Counted from the stretch's first letter, positions 1 to 7,611 are shown. The stretch is DNA of 14,753 nucleotides from Verrucomicrobiales bacterium (GCA_023253615.1 JALRFZ010000183.1:1-14753), one strand, 5' to 3'. Made by a program: numbers and translations. The notes: generated by a model not told the origin, from the letters alone.

Positions 1-1250
1 AGGCCGGCATCCTGACGAAGGCGGAGGAAAAGGCGATCGTGAAGGGACTCCAGGAGATCCGCCGCGAGATCGAGAGCGGCGAATTCCGCTTCAAGACGAG
101 TCTCGAGGACATCCACATGAACATCGAGCGGGCCCTCACCGAAAAGATCGGGGCCGCCGGCGCGAAACTCCACACCGCGCGCAGCCGCAACGACCAGGTC
201 GCGCTCGACATCCGTCTCTATTGCCGTGGTGAGATCCAGGCGATCCACCAGCGTCTCACGACGCTGCAGAACGCCCTCCTCACCCTCGCGGTGAACCATC
301 CCTCCGCGGTGGTGCCGGGCTACACCCACCTCCAGCGTGGCCAGCCCGTGCTCTTCGCCCACCATCTCCTCGCCTACCTCGAGATGCTCGAGCGCGACAA
401 GGACCGCCTCCGCGACTGTTATCGCCGGCTCAACGTGATGCCGCTCGGATCGGGCGCGCTTGCCGGATCGACGATCGTGTTGAACCGCAAGCTCATCGCC
501 GAGAAGCTCGGATTCCCCGCCATCACGCAGAACAGCATGGACGCGGTGAGCGACCGCGATTTCGTCGCCGAGTTCCTCTTCGACATCGCCCTCACCGGCG
601 TGCATCTCTCGCGCCTGAGCGAGGACGTCATCCTCTGGGCCACCGCGGAGTTCGCCTTCATCGAGCTGAGCGACGCGCACACGACCGGTTCGAGCCTGAT
701 GCCGCAGAAGAAGAATCCGGATGTCGCCGAACTCACCCGCGGCAAGACGGGACGCCTCCTCGGCAACCTCGTCGCCCTGCTCACCGCGATCAAAGGTCTG
801 CCCATGACCTACAACCGCGACCTGCAGGAAGACAAGGAGCCGCTCTTCGATTCGATCGACCAGATCAAGCTCGCCCTCGAGGTCTTCGCCGAGATGATGG
901 CCGCCGCCAAGGTCCGCGAGGATCGCACCCTGCGTGCCGCGTCCGATCCCTTCCTCCTCGCCACCGACCTTGCCGACTACCTCGTGCTGCGCGGGATGCC
1001 CTTCCGCGAGGCGCATGAGGTCATTGGAAAGCTCACCGCCTTCTCCCTGCAGGAAAAACGCGATTTCCCCGACATGACCCTCGAGGAATACCGGCAGTTT
1101 TCCACGGTGTTCGAGGCGGATGTCTTCAAGGTGCTCGATCTCAAGACCGCGCTGAAGGCCCGCAAGGGGATCGGCGCGCCCTCGCCCGCGAACGTCGGCG
1201 CGCAGATCACGCGCTGGCAGAAGCGGCTCCACTCCCGGGCGGAGTTCTGA
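1..1250 (+). CDS. argH: argininosuccinate lyase, 5'-truncated by window edge
   Basis: Argininosuccinate lyase cleaves argininosuccinate to arginine and fumarate, the last step of arginine synthesis, as a cytoplasmic homotetramer of the fumarase/aspartase superfamily. The frame is open from base 3 (reading AGILTKAEEKAIVKG), which matches about residue 49 of full-length ArgH, so roughly 48 N-terminal residues lie outside the window. Family blocks follow in order: HTARSRNDQVALDIR (about 163-210), YTHLQRGQPVLFAHH with the conserved His, GSGALAGST, and the mobile catalytic-serine loop GSSLMPQKKNPD (about 690-725), then NRDLQEDKEPLFD. The C-terminus is complete and ends with TGA at 1248-1250. The GTG at 39 is internal and not the real start. 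No key residue is missing. The gene runs tail-to-tail into a pseudogene with only 17 bases between, and no clear terminator is seen. Confidence 0.96.
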   Translation, partial: AGILTKAEEKAIVKGLQEIRREIESGEFRFKTSLEDIHMNIERALTEKIGAAGAKLHTARSRNDQVALDIRLYCRGEIQAIHQRLTTLQNALLTLAVNHPSAVVPGYTHLQRGQPVLFAHHLLAYLEMLERDKDRLRDCYRRLNVMPLGSGALAGSTIVLNRKLIAEKLGFPAITQNSMDAVSDRDFVAEFLFDIALTGVHLSRLSEDVILWATAEFAFIELSDAHTTGSSLMPQKKNPDVAELTRGKTGRLLGNLVALLTAIKGLPMTYNRDLQEDKEPLFDSIDQIKLALEVFAEMMAAAKVREDRTLRAASDPFLLATDLADYLVLRGMPFREAHEVIGKLTAFSLQEKRDFPDMTLEEYRQFSTVFEADVFKVLDLKTALKARKGIGAPSPANVGAQITRWQKRLHSRAEF

Positions 1251-1267
1251 GATCCGGCCGCCGCTTT

Positions 1268-1835
1268 TCAGCCCGGTTCGCTCCTGACGCCGGTCAGCAA
1301 CTCATCGACGAGGGGATTGGGAAAGCGGCGGCTCGGCGAGATCGCGTAGAAGTGTTCGCGGATCTCCGTGAAACGATGGTGTTCGACGAGGGAGCCGCGC
1401 TCCAGCTCGCCCACCACGACGACCGGAGGGACCAGGGCCATTCCCGCACCCTCGCGGGCAAGGGGCCGCAGCATGGCCATGTCGTCCACCTCGGCGGCGA
1501 TGACGGGACGGATCCCGAGTCGCTCCATCGCGAGATCGAAGGCGACGCGCAGCGCGCTGTCGAGCGTGGGCAGCAGCAGGGGAGTCCCTTCGAGGTCTCC
1601 GGGATACTGGAAGCGCTTGCGTCCGCGGAATTTCCTCCCCACCAGCGCCACCGGCTGCCCGACGAGGAGGTGGCTGTGCCAGTTCGTCTCGGCGGCTCGC
1701 GAGACCGGGGAGGGGTGGAGAGCACCACGCCGAGGGTGTGGGCGCGGAGCTGCGCGAGGAGGTCCCGCAGGCTCCCTGATCGGAGCAGCAGCTCGACGTC
1801 CTCTCGCCCGGTGAGGGGACGCAGGCACTGCTTGT
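1268..1835 (-). pseudogene. LysR-type transcriptional regulator, C-terminal remnant with frameshift
   Basis: This is the effector-binding half of a LysR-family activator (NhaR-like in style). The DNA-binding helix-turn-helix half is absent. Reading leftwards, the first part (about 1830-1725) encodes REDVELLLRSGSLRDLLAQL followed by RAHTLGVVLST. The match then continues one frame away as AAETNWHSHLLVGQPVALVG, through AEVDDMAMLRPLAREGAGMA to HFYAISPSRRFPNPLVDELL, ending at the TGA at 1270-1268. Restoring one C in the C-run at about 1712-1715 (G on the plus strand) rejoins both parts into a smooth LysR substrate domain. At its 5' edge the sequence is spliced directly onto an unrelated NHL gene fragment near 1836, with no start codon or HTH. 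It therefore cannot make a working regulator. LysR superfamily is secure; the effector is unknown. Confidence 0.8.
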
Positions 1836-2123
1836 CTGCCCGATGACGGCTTCGGCGGCGGCTCCGCTGGCGAGGGCATCGACATTCGCAAAGCGGAGGA
1901 TGCGATGTTGGCTGTTGGACGAGACGAAGCGTTTTCCACTCACGGGATCGACGGCGACCCCGATCGGATAATCGATGTTCTCCGCGTCGGCCGTGGCCCC
2001 TCCCGCGGTATCGAAATCCGCCGCACCGAGGACGAGATCCGCCAAGGGGGAATCGGGAAAGACGGCGTGGAGCGGGAAGACCGAGGCCAACCCGGTGGCG
2101 AAGAGGTATCAGACGACTTTCAT
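1836..2123 (-). pseudogene. NHL-repeat exported protein, N-terminal remnant with nonsense codon 5
   Basis: The ATG at 2123-2121 opens MKVV, then TGA at 2111-2109, then an in-frame continuation YLFATGLASVFPLHA, a plausible signal peptide. TGG to TGA (Trp5 to stop) is the simplest origin. The following 76 residues (codons 2063-1836, ending AEAVIGQ) align without gaps to residues 21-96 of the intact NHL protein at 5987-7408; counting by hand gives 42 of 76 identical, including SGK, LRFAN and LASGA. Homology stops abruptly at 1836, where LysR-derived sequence begins. An intact relative would have about five more blades. A TTG at 2090 could restart after the stop, but it would give a chimeric product without a complete signal peptide. 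Non-functional; most likely a deletion product. Confidence 0.8.
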
Positions 2124-2243
2124 CGACACCAATGTCGCTACGGCGCTCCGCCCTGCTCCGCGGACCTTGTCGAACACCGGGCGTCGGGCGGGATGCACAC
2201 TGCACCTTCTCCGGCGCGATGCCCGACCCTGTTGGATCGCCGG

Positions 2244-4244
2244 TCAAGGCGTGGCAATGGAGTCGGACGTCTCGACGTTGCTGCCGGAGTTGTAGGTGCT
2301 GCCGGAGATCGTGATGCCGGTGACGGTGAAGATGAAGGTGCCACGGTTTTTTGTCTTGGCCGAAGTGAAGGCGGCGGTGCCGGTGCGTCCCGTGCTTTTC
2401 GACGCGGTGCCACTCACGAGTCCGCTCCACGCACCGGTGACGGAGGCGTTGGAGACGACTTGGCCGGCTTGATTCCGCACCGTGACCGTCGCTGTGGCGG
2501 TATAGCCTGACTTGCTTGAGGATACCGACATCGCGATGTTCGCGACATAGACGTATTTGTTGTCCCCCACGGTGATAGTAATTGGCTGCGAGGCACCGGA
2601 GAGGCCGCTGTTGTCCACGACGACGAGGGAGGCGAGGTAGTTTCCGGGAACGGAATACGTCTTTGACGGATTCGCCTGGGTGGAGGTGCTGCCATCTCCG
2701 AAATCCCAATCATAGGCGGTGATGAACCCATCGGGATCGCTGCTGCCATCCCCTTGGAACGCCACGGTCAAAGGCGCAATGCCTGACACCGGTGTAGCGG
2801 TGGCGACGGCGATGGGAGGCTTTCCGGACACGGGGACAAGGCTGCCGGTGAGGGTGAATTCGCCCAGACTACCGTAATCATTGTAGGCGGTCGTGGGATC
2901 GCCCGTGCCGATTCCTTCGACCGCCGCGTAGTAGGTCCCCTGAGGCAGAGAGGCGGTGAGGGTGGCTCCCATGGTGGTGGGGTTGGAGGTGGAATGGAGA
3001 TTGCCCGATCCGTCGTATAGGGCAAGACGGATGTCGAGGTTCGGAGAGGTCGGGGCGGGACTCGCGGTGAGGGAAATGGTGCCATTGCCGGTGGTAAATC
3101 CAAAGAGATCGGCGTCGGCGCGGGTCTCAAGGATCCCGGACATTTGTGGTGAACTCCCCGAGAGAGGGGTCGCGTTCACGATGGCATCGCCGTGGGAATC
3201 AGGGCGATAGCCGGTGACGGCGGCGATCATCGCGGTATCATCCTGGGTGTTGTTGGCATAGGCATACTCGCCCTTGCTCCACTGCGTGACGTCCTTGTAA
3301 TATCCGACGCCCATGATGGGAGCCCAGTTCGCGTGTCCCTGATAGTAACCCTCCGCGGCATTGGTGGCGGAAGAAACGCGTCCGTCATGGCTGAGGTTGA
3401 AGGTGTGACCCGCCTCGTGGCTGGCGGCTTCGGCAGTGTATTTGGCGTTGCCGTTGCCGAGCTGGGAGGTGAAGACAAAACAGGGAGTGTCGGTATTCCA
3501 GACGAAGGAATTCAAATAGGCGACACCGCCGGCTCCCGCTCCATACCAATCATAGCTGCTCCCGCCGATACAGACACGCACACCGAACTGGTTGTCGGAA
3601 CTCGCAGACTTGAGGAGGGCATCGACCCCGGGATCCTGGGTGGTGACGTTTACGTCAAAGGGTGCGAAATCCTCGGCCACGCGCTGCCAGATCGAGATGA
3701 TGTTGTTAAGCTCCGTGGTGGAAAAGGTCGTGGTGATCGTTGAATCGTTGCTGTAGGGAGGGGTGACAATGTCGGCTCCACCGGTGAAGTTGCTGTTCCA
3801 ATAGGTGCCGCGGGTGACGTGACCGTCGAAATCAAGGTAGATGGTCTTGGAAGCCCCTGGCTTGCTGTGGAGAAAGAGAGCGTCCGCCGTGGTCGGGGTG
3901 CCACTCAAGGTACCACCGCTGGAGACGGCGGCTGAACTGGCAGCGATGTTTTGCAGCGGCAGAAGACCTTCGCACACGAAATGAATGCGACCCTGACGGT
4001 CAGACCGGAGGGACTTTTCGCGTAGGCAGAGCGCGCGGAATTCTGCTTCGGATTGGCCGTACCAACTTGCCAAAGCCTTGAGGTTGTTTCCGAGCAAACC
4101 GGGGAGTTCGGGCCCCATCGCGATTTTTCGCAGTGCCTGGGTGGGGAAGGCGACACCGGCGGCGTTGGTCTGGGAATGTGCTTGGGGAGTCAGAGTAACT
4201 CCGAGAGCAAGAGCGAGAAAGAAAGGGTTAGGGTTCGTCCGCAT
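2244..4244 (-). CDS. exported zinc metalloprotease with PPC, PKD and C-terminal Ig-like domains
   Basis: 666-aa protein with a signal peptide (residues 1 to about 24, ending AHS). The catalytic region, about 130-350, contains IYLDFDGHVTRGTYWN, IWQRVAEDFAPFDVNV and GGVAYLNSF, then the zinc site HEAGHTFNLSHD (His276, Glu277, His280, His286) and the Met-turn APIMGVGYY (Met311). This makes it a metzincin-type endopeptidase. A pre-peptidase C-terminal (PPC) domain follows at about 365-470 and a PKD domain at about 475-560 with YDWDFGDGST. The last ~105 residues form an Ig-like module ending NVETSDSI, a tail I associate with large secreted proteins of this lineage. It probably acts outside the cell on protein substrates. 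The gene looks visibly less GC-rich than its neighbours. The ATG at 4244 is preceded by TTGACT-N16-TAGAAA, and no Shine-Dalgarno is seen. Substrate unknown. Confidence 0.9.
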   Translation of the reverse strand: MRTNPNPFFLALALGVTLTPQAHSQTNAAGVAFPTQALRKIAMGPELPGLLGNNLKALASWYGQSEAEFRALCLREKSLRSDRQGRIHFVCEGLLPLQNIAASSAAVSSGGTLSGTPTTADALFLHSKPGASKTIYLDFDGHVTRGTYWNSNFTGGADIVTPPYSNDSTITTTFSTTELNNIISIWQRVAEDFAPFDVNVTTQDPGVDALLKSASSDNQFGVRVCIGGSSYDWYGAGAGGVAYLNSFVWNTDTPCFVFTSQLGNGNAKYTAEAASHEAGHTFNLSHDGRVSSATNAAEGYYQGHANWAPIMGVGYYKDVTQWSKGEYAYANNTQDDTAMIAAVTGYRPDSHGDAIVNATPLSGSSPQMSGILETRADADLFGFTTGNGTISLTASPAPTSPNLDIRLALYDGSGNLHSTSNPTTMGATLTASLPQGTYYAAVEGIGTGDPTTAYNDYGSLGEFTLTGSLVPVSGKPPIAVATATPVSGIAPLTVAFQGDGSSDPDGFITAYDWDFGDGSTSTQANPSKTYSVPGNYLASLVVVDNSGLSGASQPITITVGDNKYVYVANIAMSVSSSKSGYTATATVTVRNQAGQVVSNASVTGAWSGLVSGTASKSTGRTGTAAFTSAKTKNRGTFIFTVTGITISGSTYNSGSNVETSDSIATP

Positions 4245-4383
4245 GCGGCTTTTCTACCAAATCGAGCGAAGGAGTCAATTATTTTTAATGATCATTTCCA
4301 CAATTTTAATAATCCGATGGCGTTGGTGGTCTGCCTTCCCGTTAGTTGAAATGCGCTCAGTCGTCGCGGTTGATGTTTTCTGC
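4245..4383. promoter_or_regulatory. AT-rich divergent promoter region
   Basis: This gap separates the leftward metalloprotease from the rightward sialidase-like gene, and its core (about 4276-4313) is the most A/T-rich stretch in the window. On the minus strand TTGACT (4278-4273), a 16-base spacer and TAGAAA (4256-4251) resemble a sigma-70 promoter whose -10 box ends six bases before the metalloprotease ATG. A perfect 10-base palindrome AATGATCATT lies at 4287-4296, just upstream of that -35 box, and could be a regulator or IHF-like site. On the plus strand TTGAAA (4346-4351) is the best -35 candidate, with no convincing -10. These are consensus matches by eye only. Confidence 0.4.
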
Positions 4384-5928
4384 ATGCGACGCCTTCCTCC
4401 CTTCCTCTCCTTGCTCTTGATTTCCGGTTGCACCCCCGCCCCGGCCGCCGACTCGTGGACGCCGCTCTCCCTCGCTGCGAATGATCTCTCGATCGCGACG
4501 GGACAGCCCTCGCTGGTGCTGATGTCGAGCGGCTCGACGCATGTGCCGGTCTGGTCGCTCTCGGGCGGCACGGTGGGGCAGTCGGTGGCGGGAGTGATCG
4601 GCGCCCTGCCGCGGGATTGCGCGGCGGTGAAGGTGGAGATCGTGGTGACGACGAACGATCCGGAGACGCGTCCGGAGTTCTCCGATGTCTACCGGGTGCA
4701 TCTCTCGCAACTGGTAGACGACGCGCCTTTCACGGAACGGTATGTGCTGGGAAAAACGGTGCGCACGGCGCTGCCGGACGCGCCTTTCCATTCACGGACG
4801 ATCCTGCTCGCGCCACGCTACGAGGTGGTGCCTGGTGCGCCGCTCTGGTTGCGCATCCAGCGCGAGCCCGGCGAGGAAGGCGACACCTTCACCCGCCCGA
4901 CGGGACTCGCGGCGGTGAAGGTGACGCCCTTGCCGCCCCTGCCCGAACCCCGCGTCGTGCAGGACGTGAGCGGCTACAATTCGTGGCCGATGATCCAGGC
5001 GATCGGCGACAAGCTCGTCTGCACCTACAGCCGCGGATCGGGCCACACCATCGGCGAAGACGCACGCGCCGTCTTTGCCCGCACCTCCACCGACGGCGGC
5101 CTCACCTGGACGCCGGAAACGACGGTGGCCGACACGCCCGGCTACGGCGAAGTGACGGTGGGCAAAGGGCTCGACCCCACCGGAGCGATGCTGCTCTGGG
5201 TGCGCCGCATCGGGAAAGAGTGGAACCACGATCTCTATCGCACCACGGACGGAGTGACCTTCACGCGGATCGCGACCCCGCCGCTCGAGGTCGCGCCGAT
5301 GCAGATCACGGATGTCTTTCCGATCCCCGGCGTGGGTTTGATGTGCCTGTGGTTCGCAGGCGACTACGGCGACAAGCCGGTCCACTCGTGGGGAATGATG
5401 ACGAGCGGGGACGACGGAGCGACCTGGACGCAGAAGACGATCGAGTCCGGCCTGATGAAGGAGGATTGGCCGACGGAACCCTCCGCCGTGTTCCTCGGTG
5501 ATGGAAGGATCCTCGCGATCGGCCGCACCGAGGCGGGTGGAAAGACGCAATTCCAGATGATCACGACCGATCTCGGAGCGACGTGGAAACGCTCGCGGAC
5601 GAACATCGGCGATGTCATGGCCTCGACGCCGAGCCTCCTCCTCGATCCCAAAACCGGCTTGATCAGCCACTATTACTACGAGCGTGGCCGTGGTATCCTG
5701 CGCCGCCGCATCGTCGATCCGGAGCGGGTCTTTGATGATCCGATGGCTTGGCCGGAATCCGAGATCCTCGCCGCGGGCAGTACGCTCCCGTGGGATTCCG
5801 GCAATGCCAACGCCACCGTGATCGGCGACCGGCACTACGTCTCGTTCTATTCCGGGAAAGCGCCCGACACCTCGGTGCTGGTCTCGGAGGTGGCGGCACC
5901 GCCGGGGAAAGACGGCGATCAGCGTTGA
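4384..5928 (+). CDS. sialidase-like (BNR/Asp-box) lipoprotein
   Basis: 514-aa protein. The start was set at the ATG at 4384, because MRRLPPFLSLLLISGC then forms a lipoprotein signal with lipobox ISGC (Cys16). The ATG at 4351 would add 11 residues, and the open frame back to 4078 runs into the metalloprotease gene and its promoter. After an N-terminal domain (about 24-185), residues 186-505 form a six-bladed sialidase-type propeller with Asp boxes STDGGLTW (235-242), SGDDGATW (341-348) and TTDLGATW (394-401), plus a degenerate one at 286-293. Classical exo-sialidases release terminal sialic acids, but Asp-box propellers of this phylum often lack proof of that activity. I cannot place the arginine triad with confidence, so read it as a sialidase-superfamily surface protein, probably acting on glycans. 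No Shine-Dalgarno precedes it. Confidence 0.85.
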   Translation: MRRLPPFLSLLLISGCTPAPAADSWTPLSLAANDLSIATGQPSLVLMSSGSTHVPVWSLSGGTVGQSVAGVIGALPRDCAAVKVEIVVTTNDPETRPEFSDVYRVHLSQLVDDAPFTERYVLGKTVRTALPDAPFHSRTILLAPRYEVVPGAPLWLRIQREPGEEGDTFTRPTGLAAVKVTPLPPLPEPRVVQDVSGYNSWPMIQAIGDKLVCTYSRGSGHTIGEDARAVFARTSTDGGLTWTPETTVADTPGYGEVTVGKGLDPTGAMLLWVRRIGKEWNHDLYRTTDGVTFTRIATPPLEVAPMQITDVFPIPGVGLMCLWFAGDYGDKPVHSWGMMTSGDDGATWTQKTIESGLMKEDWPTEPSAVFLGDGRILAIGRTEAGGKTQFQMITTDLGATWKRSRTNIGDVMASTPSLLLDPKTGLISHYYYERGRGILRRRIVDPERVFDDPMAWPESEILAAGSTLPWDSGNANATVIGDRHYVSFYSGKAPDTSVLVSEVAAPPGKDGDQR

Positions 5929-5953
5929 TCCGGGAAGGCAAAGGTGGTATCAA
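5925..5953 (+). promoter_or_regulatory. putative promoter of the NHL-repeat gene
   Basis: TTGATC (5925-5930), a 17-base spacer and TATCAA (5948-5953) each match the sigma-70 consensus at four of six positions with ideal spacing. The -35 box overlaps the stop codon of the upstream lipoprotein gene, and the ATG at 5987 lies about 27 bases after the expected transcription start. TTGAT and ATCAA also form a 5-base inverted repeat, so the match could be partly coincidental. Confidence 0.35.
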
Positions 5954-5986
5954 CGGGGTGTCGGATTTTATTCTCCCGCCACACTC

Positions 5987-7408
5987 ATGAGACGATTGCT
6001 CCCGCTCCTCGCGCTGTCCGTGATGTTGCCGTCGTTTGCGGAGGCCCGGTTCGGCAATTTTCCGGCCGCCGACCGGGTGCTCGGTGCCACGGGATTCAAC
6101 GCCGCGGGCGACGGCGCGGCGGGTGCCTCGGGGATGGATGAGCCGACGGGCATCGCGATCGATCCGACCAGCGGGAAGATCTTTGTCGCGGTGGCCGCGC
6201 AAAACCGCGTCCTGCGTTTCGCGAATGCCGCTTCGCTCGCCAGCGGGGCCAACGCGGAGGCGGTGCTGGGGCAGATCAATCTTTCGGGAACCAGCGCCGG
6301 TGCGAGTCAGACGACGATGGAGTATCCGCTCGCGGTCGCGGTGGACGGCCAGGGCCGGCTCTGGGTCGCCGATACGTTGAATCACCGCATCCTCCGTTTC
6401 GACGGTGCGGCGACCCTGGCGAACGGGGCCCCGGCCGACCGCGTGCTCGGGCAGACGAATTTCACGAACGATTCCTCCGGCTCGGGATCCGCGGGGATGA
6501 ATTATCCCTCGTCGCTGTCCGCCGATCCGGCCGGGAATCTCTGGGTCGCGGATTACCTGAACAACCGCGTCCTCCGCTACGGGAACGCCGCCGCCCTCGC
6601 GAACGGAGCCGCCGCCACGAATGTGCTGGGCCAGGCGACTTTCGCGATTATTTCCCCGGGGACTTCGCAGACGAAGATGCAACGCCCCACCGAGGTCCAC
6701 GTCGATGCGGCCGGGCGGCTCTGGGTCTCGGAGCAACTGAATCACCGCGTCCTGCGTTTCGACGGTGCGGCGGGACTCGGCAATGGCCCTCCGGCCAGCG
6801 CGGTGCTCGGGCAGCCGGATTTCACCTCGTTGGCCGCCGGGTTGGGTCCCGCCGCAGTCGACAATCCCTCGGGTCTGGTGGTGGATGCGGACGGCACGCT
6901 CTACGTCGTCGATACGGGGAATCATCGCGTCCTCCTCTACCGCGGCGCGGCGGCGAAGGGCAACGGCGCGCCGGCCGACCGCGTCATCGGACAGACCGGT
7001 CTCGCGAGCCAGGTCGCGGGGGTGTCGCCGCGGAATCTGAGCGGTCCCTATGGCAATCCCGTCTTCGATGCGGGCGGAGCCCTCTGGCTCTGCGACGGCG
7101 ACAACAACCGCGTCCTCCGTTTCACGCCCGACCGCACCCGGCCGAAGCTGCGCGTGACGACGAGCATCCCGTCGCGGGTTTCTTCCGCCCGTCTCGCCCT
7201 GGCGGGGAAAGCCTCGGACACGACCAGCGGGATCGTCTCGGTCGAAGTCCGCGTGAACAAACGCCCGCCGCGCCCGGCCGCGGGGACGACTTCGTGGCGG
7301 GCGAAGGCGAAGCTCGACCGCGGGGCGAACCGCCTCACCGTGACCGCGACCGACGGAGCCGGCAATGTCTCGGCTCCGAAGCGGGCGAGGGTGACACGGG
7401 GCGGTTGA
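5987..7408 (+). CDS. exported six-bladed NHL-repeat propeller protein
   Basis: 473-aa protein starting MRRLLPLLALSVMLPSFAEA, a clear signal peptide cleaved after residue 20. Residues 21-381 hold six NHL-type blades. The strand NRVLRF and its variants recur at 74, 134, 194, 254, 314 and 375, and V[LI]GQ recurs at 93, 153, 213, 273 and 333, an almost exact 60-residue period. The remaining ~90 residues (382-473), with DTTSGIVSVEVRVN and VTATDGAGNVSAPK, look like one Ig-like domain. NHL propellers usually bind other proteins, RNA or ligands rather than catalyse. No catalytic motif is visible, so a cell-surface or periplasmic binding role is inferred. The first blade matches the broken copy at 1836-2123 on the other strand. 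The ATG has no Shine-Dalgarno; a promoter candidate lies at 5925-5953. Confidence 0.88.
   Translation: MRRLLPLLALSVMLPSFAEARFGNFPAADRVLGATGFNAAGDGAAGASGMDEPTGIAIDPTSGKIFVAVAAQNRVLRFANAASLASGANAEAVLGQINLSGTSAGASQTTMEYPLAVAVDGQGRLWVADTLNHRILRFDGAATLANGAPADRVLGQTNFTNDSSGSGSAGMNYPSSLSADPAGNLWVADYLNNRVLRYGNAAALANGAAATNVLGQATFAIISPGTSQTKMQRPTEVHVDAAGRLWVSEQLNHRVLRFDGAAGLGNGPPASAVLGQPDFTSLAAGLGPAAVDNPSGLVVDADGTLYVVDTGNHRVLLYRGAAAKGNGAPADRVIGQTGLASQVAGVSPRNLSGPYGNPVFDAGGALWLCDGDNNRVLRFTPDRTRPKLRVTTSIPSRVSSARLALAGKASDTTSGIVSVEVRVNKRPPRPAAGTTSWRAKAKLDRGANRLTVTATDGAGNVSAPKRARVTRGG
6047..7129 (+). repeat. protein-coding tandem repeat, 180-bp period (NHL blades)
   Basis: Within the NHL gene the DNA itself repeats every 180 bases. 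The segment coding LWVAD, LWVSE or LYVVD starts with CTCT at 6359, 6539 and 6719 and with CTCT(A) at 6899, exactly 180 bases apart each time. Flanking CGCGTCCTGCGTTTC-type segments keep the same step. The regularity suggests growth of the propeller by duplication of whole blades. Confidence 0.8.
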
Positions 7409-7419
7409 GGAAGGCGGCA

Positions 7420-7442
7420 CCCGGCCCGGAGGGACGGCCGGG
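7420..7442 (+). terminator. GC-rich hairpin after the NHL gene, possible terminator
   Basis: CCCGGCC (7420-7426) and GGCCGGG (7436-7442) form a perfect 7-bp stem with a 9-base loop, starting 12 bases after the NHL stop codon. No T-run follows, so it is at best a weak or Rho-assisted terminator, or an RNA-stabilising 3' end. Confidence 0.35.
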
Positions 7443-7465
7443 GGATGCCATCCGTACGGGATTCT

Positions 7466-7504
7466 CGTAGGAGCGGCTGCGGGGATTGCCGACAGCCGAT
7501 TACG
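7466..7504. repeat. REP-like palindromic element
   Basis: The unit opens CGTAGGAGCGGCTG and closes CAGCCGATTACG. CGGCTG (7473-7478) pairs with CAGCCG (7493-7498); an inner CGG/CCG extends the stem to nine pairs with one bulged A and a 6-base loop; the outer CGTA and TACG also match. The GTAGGAGCGGCT head resembles dispersed extragenic palindromes known from other GC-rich bacteria. Only one copy is present here, so calling it a repeat is inference. Confidence 0.4.
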
Positions 7505-7611
7505 AAACAGGGCCAATATCGCGGGGGCGTGCCGGTGGGTAGCTTCATGCACCGGTGGGAGCGTTTCGCGGAACGCGTCCGCCTCCGGAAATCCCCAACC
7601 CCATCAAAACC

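Noticed and set aside
1905..2510. 201-aa plus-strand open frame
   Set aside because: It lies antisense to the NHL remnant and the metalloprotease end, with no family resemblance.
1294..2709. 471-aa minus-strand open frame spanning the metalloprotease 3' end and the graveyard
   Set aside because: Only a short internal part is LysR-like; the rest is out-of-frame metalloprotease and NHL sequence, so it is not one gene.
4078..4383. Upstream extension of the sialidase-like frame from the ATG at 4078
   Set aside because: It overlaps the 5' end of the metalloprotease and the AT-rich gap and would bury the lipoprotein signal.
6047..7129. Regular spacing that might suggest a CRISPR array
   Set aside because: The 180-bp period is in coding frame and encodes propeller blades; the units diverge and have no spacers.
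5663..7552. 629-aa open frame on the minus strand opposite the NHL gene
   Set aside because: It is Arg/His/Gly-rich with no domain or signal, and it lies antisense to a gene with clear repeats; a shadow frame of GC-rich DNA.
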